Assembly (NCBI GenBank): GCA_003194525.1
Contig: NBIV01000191.1
Location: forward strand, 62,001-126,000
Reading direction: 5' to 3'
Source of the DNA: Gracilariopsis chorda
Taxonomy: Eukaryota > Rhodophyta > Florideophyceae > Gracilariales > Gracilariaceae
DNA length: 64,000 bases
The position numbers and the translations under genes are program-made. Within the stretch, counting starts at the first letter, position 1; each line of letters opens with the position of its first letter. The notes beneath the pieces are model-generated. The model saw only the letters and a program-made list of their open reading frames with translations, was not told where the DNA came from and searched no databases. Below, piece after piece: positions 33,440 through 43,743 of this stretch.

Positions 33440-34823
33440 AGCCATAAAGAATGAACTGTCATCATTTTCTGTTGTAAGTGCTTCCTTGTTTCTTGGAAAG
33501 TTGCGACAGAGCGTGTATTTGGGTGTTGAGCGCACCCTTTTAATTTATGACTTGGAATTCATAATCTGCAAGGCAGAGTCTCCAGCGCATAAGGCGGCCC
33601 GTGGGAGCAGATATGTTCATTACCCACCTCAACGAAGAATGATCTATATATACGGTAAAATGAACTCCCAAAAGGTAGGGGCGTAGGGTGGAAAGCACCC
33701 AGACGAAGGCAAGACACTCTTTCTCAGGTACGGATTAATTCTGCTTGTGTACATTCAGCGAGGATGACGAGTAACCAACTGGCCTTCGGTCCCCGTTTGG
33801 GGTGGCTTGGGGAACAGCAAACCAACTTGGTAGTCGCTCTAGTCCGTGTTCATGGAGTACGGGAGTCTCAGTTTCGGTAAGGATAAGATAGATGCTGATG
33901 TGAAAGCCTTCTTTAAAGAGTTAACGGCTTCCGATTGTTCAGGCCTGAATCTTCCCAAATTATGGCGATTTCTTTTGCATAAAAACGCTTTCCAGAATGC
34001 TGCGATATCCGAAAAGTTCAGGATGAACCGTCAATAGACGTTAAATAGACCCAAGAAGGAGCAGGTTTTCGTTTCAATGCGGGGACCCTTGGTATCAACA
34101 AGGTGTTTGACTCGAGCCTTCTCCATCATTAACCGTTCCGGGCGGATGATATGTCCCAATTACTTAACTTTATCGGTGAAAAACTAGCACTTCCTCAACT
34201 TGAGGGTTATGCCCGCATCGCGGAGCAAGGTCAAAACGTCCCTGAAATGAGTGAGATGGTCGTCCAAATTATTAGGGAAGATGATATTATCATCCAGGTA
34301 GACCAGGCAGCTCCGCCCCTTGAAGCGGTTGAGTAGAATATCTATTGAACGCTGAAAGATAGCGGCAGCGTTGGTCAAAACAAACGGCATCCACTCGAAG
34401 CGGTACAACCCTGCTTTGCAGGTGAATACGGTCTTTTCGCGATCCTTCTGTCTACCAGGGACCTGCAAATAAACCCAATTGGCGCCCAAAGCCGTAAGTA
34501 GGGTAGCCTCTCCAAGGGAGTCGATTCAATCGTCCATACGAGAGATGGGATATGTTTCCCTAACGTTTACTGCATTTGGCTGCCGGTAGCCGACACAGAA
34601 CGTCCAGGTTTTGTCGGCCTTTAACGCCAGTACAAGTAGGTATGCCCAGGGTGATTGAGCGGGCTCTATCAGACCAGCGTGGAGCATTCGGTCCACATGT
34701 GTCTGCTCCTATTTTCGAGCTTTGGGTGCTGGCCTGTAAGTGGATACTGCTATCGGACGTGCACTCGGTAACAGATCTATCCGGTGCTCCATAGGAATAA
34801 TCTCGCAGAGTAGGCCATCCCAA
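33440..34823 (-). pseudogene. E1 reverse transcriptase and RNase H
   Basis: The RT frame (34,489-34,184) has LYRFEWMPFVLTNAAAIFQRSIDILL and the catalytic box in LVYLDDNIIFP (about 34,290), then DHLTHFRDVLTLLRDAGITLKLRKC. Upstream blocks lie in other frames at 34,500-34,823. RNase H remnants follow leftward (33,990-33,445), including a D-A-S-D-Y-Q-V-G-L-like segment and a degraded end near the G1 solo LTR. The YLDD pair is intact, but multiple frame changes and stops make the copy dead. Confidence 0.78.
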
Positions 34824-35500
34824 ATTGTGGTAAGTTTCCGTAGCATTGTACAGAGCTTGTCGCGGTGTGACTCCTACATATAGCCGAGGTGTATATCGTC
34901 GAGTGCTTTTATGAGGTGCCCTCGGTTAGAACTTGCTGTCAAATTGTCCTGTGATACAGGGTTTGCCGTCGGGTCCGAGTCATTCGGGGTGTTCGACGTT
35001 AAAACAACAGTTTCCTCCCCCTCCTTTGACGATAGTTCGTTGGTGATGGGGGTGGCCTCCTCAGAAGAGGCGGCGATTCCAAGAACGTCGGCGGTCATTA
35101 TCTTCGTCGGGAGCATCCCAAGGGGGTGTGGAGAGATGCTTCCAAATACTGGGTTCTTTACTAGATACTGGGAGTGTTGGCCAAGATTTGGCAACTTCTA
35201 TCCAAAAAAGGAGCATCCGGGGTAACGTGAACAAGTACATTCGTCAGCGCGAGCTGGTTTTCTTCATATCACGAGGATAGGGGTTGAATAACCCGAAGAC
35301 CGTGTTGACAGCAATTTACTCGCACCCAGATTCCGGACTTAGGCGGTATAGAAACCGAGGCTGCGACTCGAAGTCTGATGGACTCGCACCCCGCGGGCGG
35401 TGGTCTCTGTGCAGCAAGTAGTTGGACTTGCTTCAGCGAAGCACGCTTCAGCGGAGGACGGACGATCAGGACTAACGATCCATAGTCGAGTTCTTCACGC

Positions 35501-35842
35501 CTAGGGCGGGGGCCTGATTGCGTCGACAAATCTGTGGCAGTGATCACATCCCAGTATGACTGGAGCGGTCAAAGACCGACAAAGAATGAAGTCGAGCTTC
35601 ACCACGGAGGCGACCACCCGCACGACTAATTCGACGGTACCCACCGTTTTAAATGAATTGTTGTTCGCACCTGCGACATCGAGAGCCGTCTTGGAACCGA
35701 TACGTGACCGCACTTGCAGGGGTGCTAATGATTCCAAGATGAAGTTAGAGCCTGAAACTGTGTCCAGGACTGTTGGAAATCCCACCATAAAATTGGTTTC
35801 AAGGCCAAGGTCTGGGTAAATCTTGTAGTTGCCCTTGGCCAT
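35501..35842 (-). pseudogene. E1 retropepsin-like protease
   Basis: The frame has FPTVLDTVSGSNFI where the family has LLDTGAxxNxI: the active-site Asp-Thr is present but the Gly is displaced by Val-Ser-Gly, which should damage catalysis. The second conserved block, VILGCDHCHRFVDAIRP, is present and matches VILGFDFCDCFVDAMR of E5, supporting the assignment. Between 34,824 and 35,500 the minus strand is a broken linker toward RT. Confidence 0.7.
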
Positions 35843-36243
35843 GACGAAGACTCTATCTGGGATCCGGGGGTTTCACTCCGTATTCATGGGCGACGTAGCA
35901 CAGAATTCTGTCCAGAGTTCGCGTCTGCAGTTTCTTTCCTCTAAACGAGTTTCACGGGGGAGGAAGGCGGTGGCGATTCGGGCGTCACGAGCCTCCTCTC
36001 CAAGGACGTCTATCCGAAAGGGGAGACTCCCTCAGCTAGTTTTACTGAGAGATTCCCACCACAGGCGGCAGTCCAGGATCCTCGACCACCAGAGCTTCAC
36101 TCTGGGGCCTAGTTTCTTATCCGCATAACCGGTGGTTGCGTCAGATGTTTTTGCGACTTCCCGATTCGGGCTCATTGAAGCTAGCTGCACAGGCGAGGTA
36201 TGTGGCAAGGCATGCTTGAAGGTTTTAGCACGGAGATACGAAA

Positions 36244-37885
36244 CTATTGGGATGGTAAGTTCTCCTCTGGATTGAGGTCTTTATAATTTGCCACCACTTT
36301 GGCCATATACGTCAGTGAGCAAACACACTGAGAGGATTTATGGCCGTGGTTGTAGCACGGGTGGCAAATCAGAGCCAACATGGTGACGCGCCGGTTAATA
36401 TGGCGAGCATCGGAGAAGCGTACCGCAAGGATGGTGTTATTCCACCCAGGCCGTTGATCGAGGGATTGAATGTTCATAAACGCGACTCATGGTCGCTGAA
36501 GGCCATTGTTCCCAACGTAAAATACGGGGTTGTCTTGCACCGTTTCGAAAGTGTCCTGACTTTTTGACGGTAAGTACGTGGTTGGTATATACACACCATC
36601 TCTCTGTGCTAAATGCATGGTATCATATCCCTGGTGGGGTTTTCTATCCGCTAAAAGCGAGGGCGATGAGGAATCACTCTCCAGCACAAACGCCTTGACG
36701 GGCTTAGACCGATGATTCGGAGTTCTTGCACGAAGGGCTTCCTCTTCCGCTCAAGCGTGTTGAAAAAGCTCGAGGGAGGTGATTATCCCCTTTTACTTGC
36801 TGTAAAAAGTGACTAAACTCCGGATTAACGGGTCAAGGGCATTGATGAACATCTTGCAAGGGTCCCCTGCGGGGTATGAATTCCCACAATGATAGATGAC
36901 CTTGTTAAGGCGCAACGAGTACGGTTTCAGTCTCACCTGAAGCCTGAGAAGTATTTTGCAAAGCGAGGATTGCTCTCTGAATGGCGATATTGGTGACATA
37001 ATAGCGCAATAAATATTGAACAGCCTTTGCCAAGCAGATTAATCCTCCCTCTGAGGCACTAGATGATCATCTGACAGAGGTGTACTGGACCTCTGCCACT
37101 CCCCTTATGAAATACGGTAATGTCAAATAGGCTTGTTCCTCATTCATTCCGAGAATATCTGCTTCCGATACAAAGCAAGAAAGAAAGTCCAACACAATAA
37201 TTGGTTCTTCTCCAATAAAACACTGGTTCCGCACTGAGATGTGCATACGTTTTATACACTCGTTCAACTTCCCCGTGCCACGGGGTGTACTTCTTAAAGA
37301 GGAATCTTCGAGCAGAGAGTACCAGTTTGAAATTAATTCCAGATTCAACGGGTTTGTCGGTTTCAATGTCCTTGGGCCAGGGTGTCTTCTCCCCTTGCTG
37401 CGGGTCCGAATCACACCTTGGATGGCAGATGACCGCTTCCGGCGTAAAGAACGGCCTCCTTTCTCGTCCTCCGAATTGGAGTCCGAGGAACCAGAAACAT
37501 TTGACCCGTTTCGGGATGCATCCGATGATGTCGTAGAATCAAAATCCAAGTGATCTCGTTTGTGTTTCCGCTTACAGTGGCGCTTCTTTTTTCCAGCATG
37601 GTGGTCGTCGTGTGAAGCAGCTAGTGCCGCATCATCCGGGGACGGTTTATCCATGAGGAGGAACTGCTCTGACGTCTGCAGACAGGCATGAACTCGATCG
37701 AATCGAGAGTCAACTCCTTCTATGAAGGTGGTGAGTTGCCCCAAACTCTCTAACATACATCTGACATCAGACCGTAAGATACAGAGATCCTCTGCGACCA
37801 CCTTTGTAGAGGTGTCCATCACTACCTCACGGAGGGTTTGTAAGTCCCCCACAAGGGTGTCGTCTGCGGTCCACAAAGCGTGCAA
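36244..37885 (-). pseudogene. E1 gag with zinc knuckle
   Basis: A 272-codon frame (37,885-37,067) starts with a leucine-rich, probably coiled-coil region (VVAEDLCILRSDVRCMLESLG), continues with a Lys/His/Ser-rich linker, and ends with the capsid block EEPIIVLDFLSCFVSEADILGM. More capsid follows in another frame (36,999-36,793, MFINALDPLIRSL). A CCHC zinc knuckle, C-H-P-C-Y-N-H-G-H-K-S-S-Q-C, lies in the frame at 36,477-36,244. The same order occurs in E5. Gag forms the particle and the knuckle binds the RNA. Confidence 0.8.
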
Positions 37886-38286
37886 ATGAGGTTACATGCA
37901 ATTTCGTGGAGGGTATCATCACCCGTCAGACGGGGGTCAGGTGCGGCGGCGGCCACAGCCGGAGCTATATAACCACTACCCACAGCTTTCGATAACGCGG
38001 TCGAGGTGGAGTTCTGGGGTTCCTGGGGTGGTTTGGAAGTCCTAGACCAGCCACCCACAGCATGGCTGGATTTAGTCCGAGTCGGGATCCGAGAAACGAA
38101 CCGAACTTCGGGACTATCTCCACCATTGTAAGAACGGCTGCCTGTAATCGCAGGATCCGCCTAGGGGAGCTTCTTTGAAATGAGGGTGAGCCGTTACGAC
38201 GGGAAACAACGGAACTTCGGGTAAAACGAACAAAGGTAACAGAAACTTGTAAAAAGGAACCAAACACCAAACCGATTCTAGGTCTT

Positions 38287-38302
38287 CTAGGTCGGGAAAA
38301 CA
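38287..38302 (-). promoter_or_regulatory. E1 primer-binding site
   Basis: On the minus strand this reads TGTTTTCCCGACCTAG, three bases after the LTR. It matches the E5 and E4 sites at most positions. Confidence 0.6.
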
Positions 38303-38305
38303 CTT

Positions 38306-39101
38306 TGTAGTCCTATGCCTGGAAGCGGGAGTGCACAGAAAGATGTTTGGAATCTTTCCTCGTTAGAGATGAGCCCAGTTGGGTAAAGCTCTCCCGATAG
38401 TGGCACGACTATGTCAGGTTGTAAGGCCAAGGCCACCCCTCGCGACTTGCACAAGGAGATTGAGGCAAGAATCAGGTACCCGCAGGAGAGGTGTCGGGGG
38501 GTGGTGGTCCTCTAGAGAGGTGATGGGTCCACGTTAGTGGCACACGCGAAAACGAGCCTTGGATAGCGAGAAAGCACCCCTGTAAGAGAAAAGACAAAGG
38601 GGGAGTTGAGTCACTAGTCTCGTGACAAAGACTAATGGCGGTGCCAGTAAATAACACTTATAAAAGGCAAACACCAAGACAGTTGGAATAACAATCCGAA
38701 TACTCGGGTCCTTTAGATAGGAAAGGGTGTTAGACTTTCCGTATGCTACGGTCCTTCCCCCCAAGGAGGAGTAGAGAACACACGAAAGCGGTGAGGTCTA
38801 GAGCTGATTTCCCAGGTTGGGGTCCCTTGTTGAGGAACGTTTACTGGTGCGATTGCAACTCACCGGTGCACTAAGTACTAACTATCCCAGAAATGGGTGT
38901 AAAAATAATAAATAATGCTAAGCAAGTCACTCCACTTTAGTGATTCATTCCCACTACCGTGGCCAACCGCCAATTGACTCTTCCGTGCCCCACGTGTCAA
39001 ATCCACTATTAGTGGTCGTAGTTCATGCAATGACTACATTACCGAAACGTTCGGTAAATTAACCAAGTACTAAGAACCCCTCCCTGATGGCATTGCGCTT
39101 C
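38306..39101 (-). repeat. E1 5' LTR (family G2)
   Basis: It is 796 bp, beginning TGTAGTCCTATGCC and ending GCGCTTCA on the plus strand, and aligns end to end with 16,935-17,731. After CTTCA the similarity to the other G2 copies stops, as expected at the outer edge. Confidence 0.85.
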
Positions 39102-39242
39102 AAAGCTATTCCGAACAGTGCCACTCCAGCTGGTTTCAGCCACGGTACTCGCAAAGAAATTTATCAACGAATCAGCTCACATGAACTTTCTGCCCGTTAA
39201 ACTTCGTATGAAGTAATAAAGAGCAATTTGTTTCGAAGATAG

Positions 39243-39946
39243 TTGAGAGTTTATACCGCATTCTCTGTGTGTGACACCTACAACTCACACACAAGTGGAC
39301 AGGTTCAGAGCTTTAATCGCATATTTCACACCGCTCTTCGGCACGTTTTCAAAAAACACCCTAAGTATTGGAATCTCAGCCAAAATCAACTGCACTACTT
39401 TCATAACAAGAAGGGACGTTCTATCACGAATATGGTTTCATTTCTGCAATTTCTACCTATACAGCTGCCAGGGATACCATTGAGGCTGGAACAAAACGCC
39501 AAACTAGATTCGCCTACAGCGGATCTGTCCCACCCCAAAAGAAAGAAAGATTTAAATCGAGGTGCTGAGTACGTCACAAGAGAATCATAAAGGTCCAGTA
39601 TCACAGCAAATTGAGCCATATATATAACAGAAACCCAATAGTTCCGGTTGGTGGCAGGGTCCACGGGTGTCTAAGACGACCATACAGGACGAAGCGTGAG
39701 TACATTAGAGAGGTTTGAAGAACACAAAAGGTATCTTTAGTGATATCTGGACCATTGGAGATTATCGATCTTGTGGTTCAAACAGTGGTAGTCCGTGGAG
39801 ACTATAATATGTATCGAATATTATGCGGTCAAGCAACGGCAGATCCCGATCACGCTCGAGATGGGTCACGGTACACGGTACACGCCACTGCTCCGAGGTC
39901 AGGGGATCTTGGCAGTGCAGTCAATGAAGTGAATGTAGCGTCATGA
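39243..39946 (+). pseudogene. Integrase C-terminal fragment of another Ty3/gypsy family (D)
   Basis: The plus strand reads HTSGQVQSFNRIFHTALRHVF..HPKYW, the end of an integrase core (S-G-Q-x-E-R-x-N-R motif with Glu replaced by Gln-Ser), in a frame open to 39,590. After stops, a second frame (39,740-39,946) has GPLEIIDLVVQTVVVRGDYNMYRI, like the SH3-like C-terminal domain (G-P-Y-x-V-L...T-x-x-I...). No RT, gag or LTR of this family is found here. It lies between the E1 5' LTR and the broken end of E4 and runs opposite to both. Sequence 39,947-40,130 is unassigned. Confidence 0.6.
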
Positions 39947-40130
39947 ACCATCAGAAGTCCAGAAGTAGCGAATATTCCAACTCCCGACTGAGGCAGTGAC
40001 CAACTCCCCCTGGCTTTCAATGTAAACACAGCGACTACAACCACATCAGCACTAGGTAGCCACGGAGAGAAATGTTTGCAAACTGGGTCAGTTGTCAGTG
40101 CCATGGAACGTGCTGTGTCACCAGGAAGCC

Positions 40131-40539
40131 AAATGGAAATTTTAGATATAAATTTAGTATGAAGTGGATAAGTTATGGCAGAACTGATGAAGCTCAGATA
40201 TACATCAGATATCATTTTCATATATTATTGAATCAAACACTTCATGGATGCGACTCTAACGGAAGACGTGGATATATATTCGATATATGTCTGAAGTAAT
40301 CTGCAGCAGTTACTGACACCACCAATTTCAAAATATATTGGACCTATATCAGAAGCATTCCTAATCCCCTCGATCCACTATCAATGACATTCCATACACA
40401 AATCTAGTGAATACTCAATAACAACCAAATTTTCTTACTACGAAATCTTTCCCATATCAAACCGTTGTACAACTTTTCAAATGCTCATATCCTTATGAGC
40501 TATCACTTTTATATCCGTAGCATATCATGGATTTCCACT
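40131..40539. repeat. Inverted-repeat element copy 1 (MITE-like)
   Basis: This ~410-bp AT-rich segment is repeated at 56,212-56,622. It begins near AATGGAAATTTTAG and ends ATTTCCACT. The first and last ~70 bases are imperfect inverted repeats when the two copies are compared (GTGGAAAT..ATGATATG at each end). It has no coding capacity. The left end is less clear than the right, and no target-site duplication is evident. Confidence 0.6.
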
Positions 40540-40619
40540 AAGCTGGAGGAAGGTCATTTTCTGCGTTATGTTCTAAGGTGATCCGCATTTATTTAAGTCA
40601 ACCATTTACGGCGCAGGAG

Positions 40620-42411
40620 CACGTACGAAGGTTTGGTCAACGAACCTTTTATCAGTGAATGTATGCTCTTGATTACGCTATGAATAGACCAGTGGTTGAA
40701 CATCGTCATCCCAGTCCAGTTTCTGCTCTGAAACGTAGTGAATTAAACTCCTGACGAAAGTTCTGTTAAAATGCCTGTCGCTGCCATTGGTTGGACGATC
40801 GTACGGTATGGTGAGGAGATATTGTCGAACTAAAGGCAAGTGGACATTCTCAAACCATTTAGAGATAACATGAGAGCCCATTTTTGTAAAAAAGAGTAGA
40901 GCAAAAGTTCATGGGGATAAATACAATGAACCAGGAAAGCCATAGCGGCTTCTTAAGCGGTTGTCAACTTGAGTTGCATTACTCGCGTAAACTTAGTAAA
41001 CCGGTCAGTAATAACCAATATAAATCAGTTACCATAAGTACACTTCGAGAATGGCCGTTGGGAGATCCATCTGTTTGAACTCCAAAGGCGCGGTTGCTGG
41101 GAACAACTCTTTAATTTCACTTGTTTTAATGCTCTTTTCCCTCGAATTTTCGCGCGTGCCGCTAGTTCTTGCTATTTTCGTTACTTTATTGGCCATCAGA
41201 GGCCAGTAAATATATCGCTTCAGGGTGTGATACGTTTTACTACCAAGATGGCCAGCTAATCTAGGGTACTGAGCGAGATCTGGCAGGAGTGCCTGCAAGC
41301 CTTTGAGAGCTACCCGCTTTTTCGCCACATGAAATGGTGGTCTTTGACATAATATGCCTCTGCAGTCACTATCATACAGTGACCCCGGTACCTACTTACT
41401 CTCCTACGTGGACGCAATATTAGTCCTTCTTCTGGGCCTAGAGAAATTCTTCAAGTGGTATCGGCGTAAGATCCAAGCTTTCCGAATAGGTCATATGAAC
41501 ACACAACGGTGGATCTTCCAGGTCTACAGTTCATACGATCGCTGCGCAATGTCCGTTGGTCCATTCAGCCACTCTCAATTCAGCCACTGGTGGTTCCTCC
41601 CCCGCATCTTGAATGTCCTGTAGTCCATCCCAGATAGTGTGAATCTCGTCATTTAGCGGGGTTTGGTCGGTAATTTTGGTTGGGATGCGGAAAGCGCATC
41701 TGTGGCCTTATATTTCAGCACTGGCATGAAGTTTACTTCGTAATGAAATTTGGAAAGGCGTGGTCTCCATCTGGAAAGGCAAGAAGACGAGACCTTCATT
41801 TTCATTAGCCGTAGGGGGGTGTGGTAGTATAATCTAATGGTAAACCCAGTTTGTTACAAATGTGTACGAAGGTCGAGCACTCACCGCAAAATGGGCAAAA
41901 CTTCTTCTCGGTTGTGCTATAGTTTCTTTCGGCCTTCGTTATGGACCTACTCCAGTAACCAATTGGGTAGTATTACTTGAGAAACTCCTGCTCTTGTAGA
42001 CGAGCACAGCTCAACTGGGTTGCAGATGAGGCTGTATCTGATATACACTGCTTATTGGCCTTGGACTGTAAGGCCAGGAGACTAACCAAATGGTCCTTGA
42101 TATTATGGTAGGCTTCGTACTGGTTGTCCATGAGGTCATCAAACTCCAATGGTGATACTTTCTTCAGCATCTCGCTCAAAGAAGCTGCTCTCCTCGCAAA
42201 TCCATGTCAAAACCTACGATAAACAATACAAATGCCAGACATATAGAGAAATTCCATATAAGTCGTAGGATTTTGCGCTCCCCGTATGACCTTACTTATA
42301 GCAAAAGAGTGCACGGAGGGCTGGGAAAGAAACACTTCTTCAATTTCAATTTGACCACCACCCGTTGAAATAACCTAAGGAATGCGCTCGCAGGTGTGAT
42401 TGGTTCTGTCA
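40620..42411 (-). pseudogene. E4 RT end, RNase H and integrase remnants
   Basis: Going leftward from the E5 junction: an RT/RNase H connection remnant (42,179-41,973, SPLEFDDLMDNQYEAYHNIKDHLV, matching PLEIDDLTDEQYEAHQNLMDHLV of E2). Then an RNase H end near 41,740, the integrase zinc-binding region (41,328-41,029, YPRLAGHLGSKTYHTLKRYIYWPLMANKV), and a core end (40,881-40,678, LDWDDDVQPLVYS, matching LDWDDYVQPLVYA of E2). Numerous stops and frame changes. Confidence 0.75.
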
Positions 42412-42416
42412 AAGAC

Positions 42417-43332
42417 TGTGGAGCAACGGGAATGCCAAATATCCGCGCTGATGCGACTCATAAGAGTATGAAATGGTCGACGCATCGGCTCTTCAGTTAT
42501 ATGAGTTGTACCCTAGTGGAGTGGTACCATTTGCATTGATATACTGTGTATGGATTCACCTAGAAAGGTATGAAGCTCGACCTGATGTGAAATTGGTTCG
42601 ACGCGTGTGCGAGTGTAATACAGCGCCATGCTGTGATGTCATATTCAGTTGTGGTTGACCGCTTGGGGTTCCTGACACTGGACTTGCCACGTGAGAGAAC
42701 CTCATGAGGTGTGCAATATTTTAGTTATTTTCTAAAATTTATTTCTGTAGTGTACCTACTTAAGTGACCGCAATCTCGTCTTCACGAGCGCTAAGTAAAG
42801 TCAACCCGAGTCTTCGGTTACACATAAGTGTTCAGTTTGACCTGAAAAATCCGGCTCTGGGTTTTATTGCCCTTTCAGCGTGTACAACTTCATCTGGAGG
42901 GTCACCGCAATCGGTTTGTACTATCTACCCGCTCGATACGACTACAGATATACTGTGTTCGCTAGTTATGGTGTGACTTCTATTTTCTCTGTGATACAGA
43001 TATAGAACCTGTATTGGGTACTTGTTTGTTCTTTCTTGTTGCTTTTGCACCCACCGTCGGGTCTGTTCCAGCTGTCCGTACAACCCGTCGGGTGGTTCCG
43101 TTCTGTCTTCGGATAGCCCCCTTTTCTTGGTTTACACTGGTCCACCGTACGCGGGGTTCCACCGTTTACCAGTTTTTACCGTTCCTCTTTATCTCCGTGG
43201 TATTTCAGAACTACCGTCGGTCTTACAACCGACAACTGGATAGACGGAGGGCTCAACCGCTGAGCTTACTTCGCAAGAAGGCAGGGACTCAGACATCTTT
43301 GAGTGTCACCCACTCCCTGGTTTTGCACTGCA
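42417..43332 (+). repeat. E5 5' LTR (family G3)
   Basis: It starts TGTGGAGCAACGGGAATG and ends TTTTGCACTGCA. It aligns throughout with 52,815-53,727, with long identical stretches (for example GGCTCTGGGTTTTATTGCC). Confidence 0.92.
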
Positions 43333-43334
43333 AG

Positions 43335-43350
43335 TGATCTCCCGACTTAG
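43335..43350 (+). promoter_or_regulatory. E5 primer-binding site
   Basis: TGATCTCCCGACTTAG lies two bases (AG) after the LTR, as in E2. The expected TGG is mutated to TGA. Confidence 0.65.
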
Positions 43351-43743
43351 AACGGTTCAACCTAGATTGGTTGTTTCTAGCTGATACCATTTCTGGTTTG
43401 TTTCCTGGGAGGAAGACTCAAGTGGAAAGTGAAGAACTGGTTATCAGCTAGACCATCGTATCGTGGTCAAGGGACCTTGGTTTAGGTTTGCTTTGTTTTT
43501 TGTTTGTATGTTCCACTCTGCAGATATCTCGTGATCGAGCACTCTTCTGTATCCTGAGTGGATTTGTGGGCTAATTGAAAAATGCCATAACACTCTAAGG
43601 GTTCTCACGCAGGTTCTTCATGCGGTGCTCCGCGTGCCGCACAGCGTTCGATTGGTTCTGCTGCAGAGAATTAACCAGCTGATGAGCTCGCTCGGGATAA
43701 TCAAGGAGCACCCTCTGTTGCTTCGGGTCCGCGAGAAGTCGCC

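Larger units (their letters stand above)
16935..39101 (-). mobile_element. E1: Ty3/gypsy chromovirus-like element, family G2, with three nested insertions
   Basis: Two LTRs of nearly equal length (16,935-17,731, 797 bp; 38,306-39,101, 796 bp) in the same orientation bound the element. A polypurine tract abuts the left LTR and a primer-binding site abuts the right one, so transcription runs leftward. Inside, on the minus strand, come gag, protease, RT, RNase H, integrase and chromodomain; on the plus strand, next to the 3' LTR, is an extra gene. Nested within are E2 (18,387-27,996), a G4 solo LTR (28,191-28,763) and a G1 solo LTR (32,921-33,439). Without these it measures about 11.4 kb. The LTRs differ by roughly 15% by eye. 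The flanks (CCAAC at left, AAGCT at right) do not form a target-site duplication. Confidence 0.85.
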
